Shown here: piece by piece, positions 5,931 through 7,040 of the stretch
How positions within the stretch are numbered: the stretch's first letter is position 1
Layout of the letters: each line of letters begins with the position of its first letter
Assembly: GCA_938027385.1 (NCBI GenBank)
Contig: CALJBF010000175.1
Coordinates: 1 to 7,040 of the forward strand
Length of the DNA: 7,040 nucleotides
Reading direction: 5' to 3'
Source: an uncultured Porphyromonadaceae bacterium
GTDB lineage: Bacteria; Bacteroidota; Bacteroidia; Bacteroidales; Muribaculaceae
Position numbers and translations under genes: made by a program
The notes under the pieces: generated by a model
What the model saw: the letters and a program-made list of their open reading frames with translations, nothing else
The model's database searches: none
Told to the model about the DNA's origin: nothing

Positions 5931-7040
5931 ATGGCCAAAATTGTGAAACAGCAGGATTTATTGTTTGCGGTCTTGATTATCCTCGGGATAATATGTGGCT
6001 TTGTAGGCATGCAGTATCCGGGACTCGGCTACGGAGACGAGGGCTATCAGTTGCTGTGTAGTGACAATTACAGGGAATCTCCGGCAGGAATGCTGAGCTA
6101 TTATATAGCTCGCGGGTGGCAGGATGTGTTTGGTGAATCCGTAATCTGCATGCGCGTGCTTGCCTCTGTGATGACCATTGCCTCTATTATCGTAGGATGT
6201 GTCTTTTTGTGGTATCGCACACGTAAAAAAATATTATGCGCAGGAATATTTCTCGGGTGTGTCATAACATCACGTATCAGCGACTTCAATTTGTATAACT
6301 GGGAAACCGGGTCTTTTCTTTTTGCATCATTGTCTTTGATGATGTTGTTGTCGGTGTTGGAGCGGCCACAGAGTTGGGTGTTTTTTCTCACGGGAGTGAC
6401 ACTTGCATTGACCTGCATGGCTAAAATAACAATGATTGCAGAGATTGCGATAGCTGTATGGGTGGCAGTATATACGGCGCATGGCAATTTTAGAAATGGA
6501 TTGGTTAATGTATTGTATGGTTTGTTAGGATGGGTGATTACGGTGTTGGCGGTGACATGGCTGATGACGGGTGGTATAATTCCGTATCTCAGGGCCTTTG
6601 TGCCGGAAAATATTACCAGTGGGCACGCGCTGGCAGATTGGCCAGGATACTTAATCGGGTACGTATCGGAATTTCCGCGACAATTAGGATGCTGGGCACC
6701 CGCATTATTGTCCCTTCCTGTAGCGGTATTGATGCCAAGACTTTCAGAAATCGGTAAAATATGTACGGTTATATTGTTCGTGGGGGTGTCAGGCCTTACG
6801 CTATGGCTTTTTGGCAATCTCTCAGACTATGAATATCCTCTATTGGGATGTGGCCTCCCAATTCTGATATATGTGGTGTTCTTTTCAAGGATATGGAAAA
6901 TGCTTATGCCAGGGGGGCCTGTCGTTCCTAAAACGGATATTTCTTTATGGGTCATACTGCTTTTTGTGGTGCTGATTGGAGTTGGATCAAACCGGTGGCA
7001 AGAAAGATGTACGATTGTGTACGCACTTCCTATGGCTGTA
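5931..7040 (+). CDS. GT-C glycosyltransferase-like membrane protein, paralogue of the preceding gene; 3'-truncated by window edge
   Basis: An open frame of 370 codons starts at ATG 5931, eight bases after the previous stop, behind purine-rich AAAAGATGAG, and runs off the right edge. The ATG at 5926 would stop after six codons, so 5931 is the start. Residues 9-28 form helix 1, followed by GYGDEGYQLLC (D36, E37, Y39), matching GFEDESYQALC of the neighbour. NWETG (E125) matches CWDTG with the same 89-residue spacing from the first Asp. FVPENITSGH (223-232) matches FVPDNIISGH, and a GSN-then-Cys block (352-360) matches GSDN-then-Cys with the same internal spacing. About eleven or twelve helices are visible. 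The role is expected to be like its neighbour's: sugar transfer from a polyprenyl-phosphate donor at the outer face of the inner membrane, substrate unknown. Any C-terminal tail lies outside the window. Composition is AT-rich to moderate (43-57% GC in two hand-counted lines), somewhat less AT-rich than the neighbour. Confidence 0.75.
   Translation, partial: MAKIVKQQDLLFAVLIILGIICGFVGMQYPGLGYGDEGYQLLCSDNYRESPAGMLSYYIARGWQDVFGESVICMRVLASVMTIASIIVGCVFLWYRTRKKILCAGIFLGCVITSRISDFNLYNWETGSFLFASLSLMMLLSVLERPQSWVFFLTGVTLALTCMAKITMIAEIAIAVWVAVYTAHGNFRNGLVNVLYGLLGWVITVLAVTWLMTGGIIPYLRAFVPENITSGHALADWPGYLIGYVSEFPRQLGCWAPALLSLPVAVLMPRLSEIGKICTVILFVGVSGLTLWLFGNLSDYEYPLLGCGLPILIYVVFFSRIWKMLMPGGPVVPKTDISLWVILLFVVLIGVGSNRWQERCTIVYALPMAV

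Noticed and set aside
5926..5946. ATG at 5926 as start of the last gene
   Set aside because: That frame ends at TGA after six codons; the ATG at 5931 opens the long frame.
6101..6817. 238-codon open frame on the - strand
   Set aside because: It is antisense to the second GT-C-like gene, whose + frame shows clear helices and motifs shared with its paralogue; the - strand product has no coherent pattern.

Overview
The window looks like a stretch of a Bacteroidota chromosome, most likely order Bacteroidales. The evidence is a type IX secretion sortase (PorU, gingipain-like C25 peptidase with a type IX C-terminal domain), the absence of Shine-Dalgarno sequences before the starts, and membrane proteins of a style common in gut Bacteroidales. 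The very GC-rich codon choice of the first gene suggests a high-GC lineage such as Muribaculaceae or Rikenellaceae, but the genus cannot be fixed from this sequence.

Layout, all genes on the + strand. (1) 1-3008: porU, missing its 5' end, very GC-rich. (2) 3009-3363: a 355-base GC-rich spacer with no convincing gene. It holds a stem just after the porU stop, a weak hairpin followed by six T, and a perfect 26-base palindrome. (3) 3364-4080: an unrecognised 238-residue polytopic membrane protein. Its first two thirds are GC-rich (67-68% in hand-counted 60-base lines) and its last third is AT-rich (32-43%). (4) 4165-5922: a 585-residue membrane protein with a C-terminal soluble tail, AT-rich, GT-C glycosyltransferase-like. 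(5) 5931-7040: a second GT-C-like membrane protein, a diverged paralogue of the previous one, running off the right edge. It is not closed inside the window but is open for 370 codons.

The two GT-C-like genes are separated by only 8 bases and are probably co-transcribed. They share an acidic DE-x-Y motif in the first extracytoplasmic loop, an aromatic-acidic pair exactly 89 residues further on, an FVP-D/E-NI-x-SGH block and a late G-S/C loop. They probably act on lipid-linked sugars at the membrane; donor and acceptor are unknown. The compositional change inside gene 3 marks the probable edge of a recombined or horizontally acquired segment that carries the membrane pair. A link between these proteins and PorU, which attaches secreted cargo to a surface glycolipid, is tempting but rests only on proximity.
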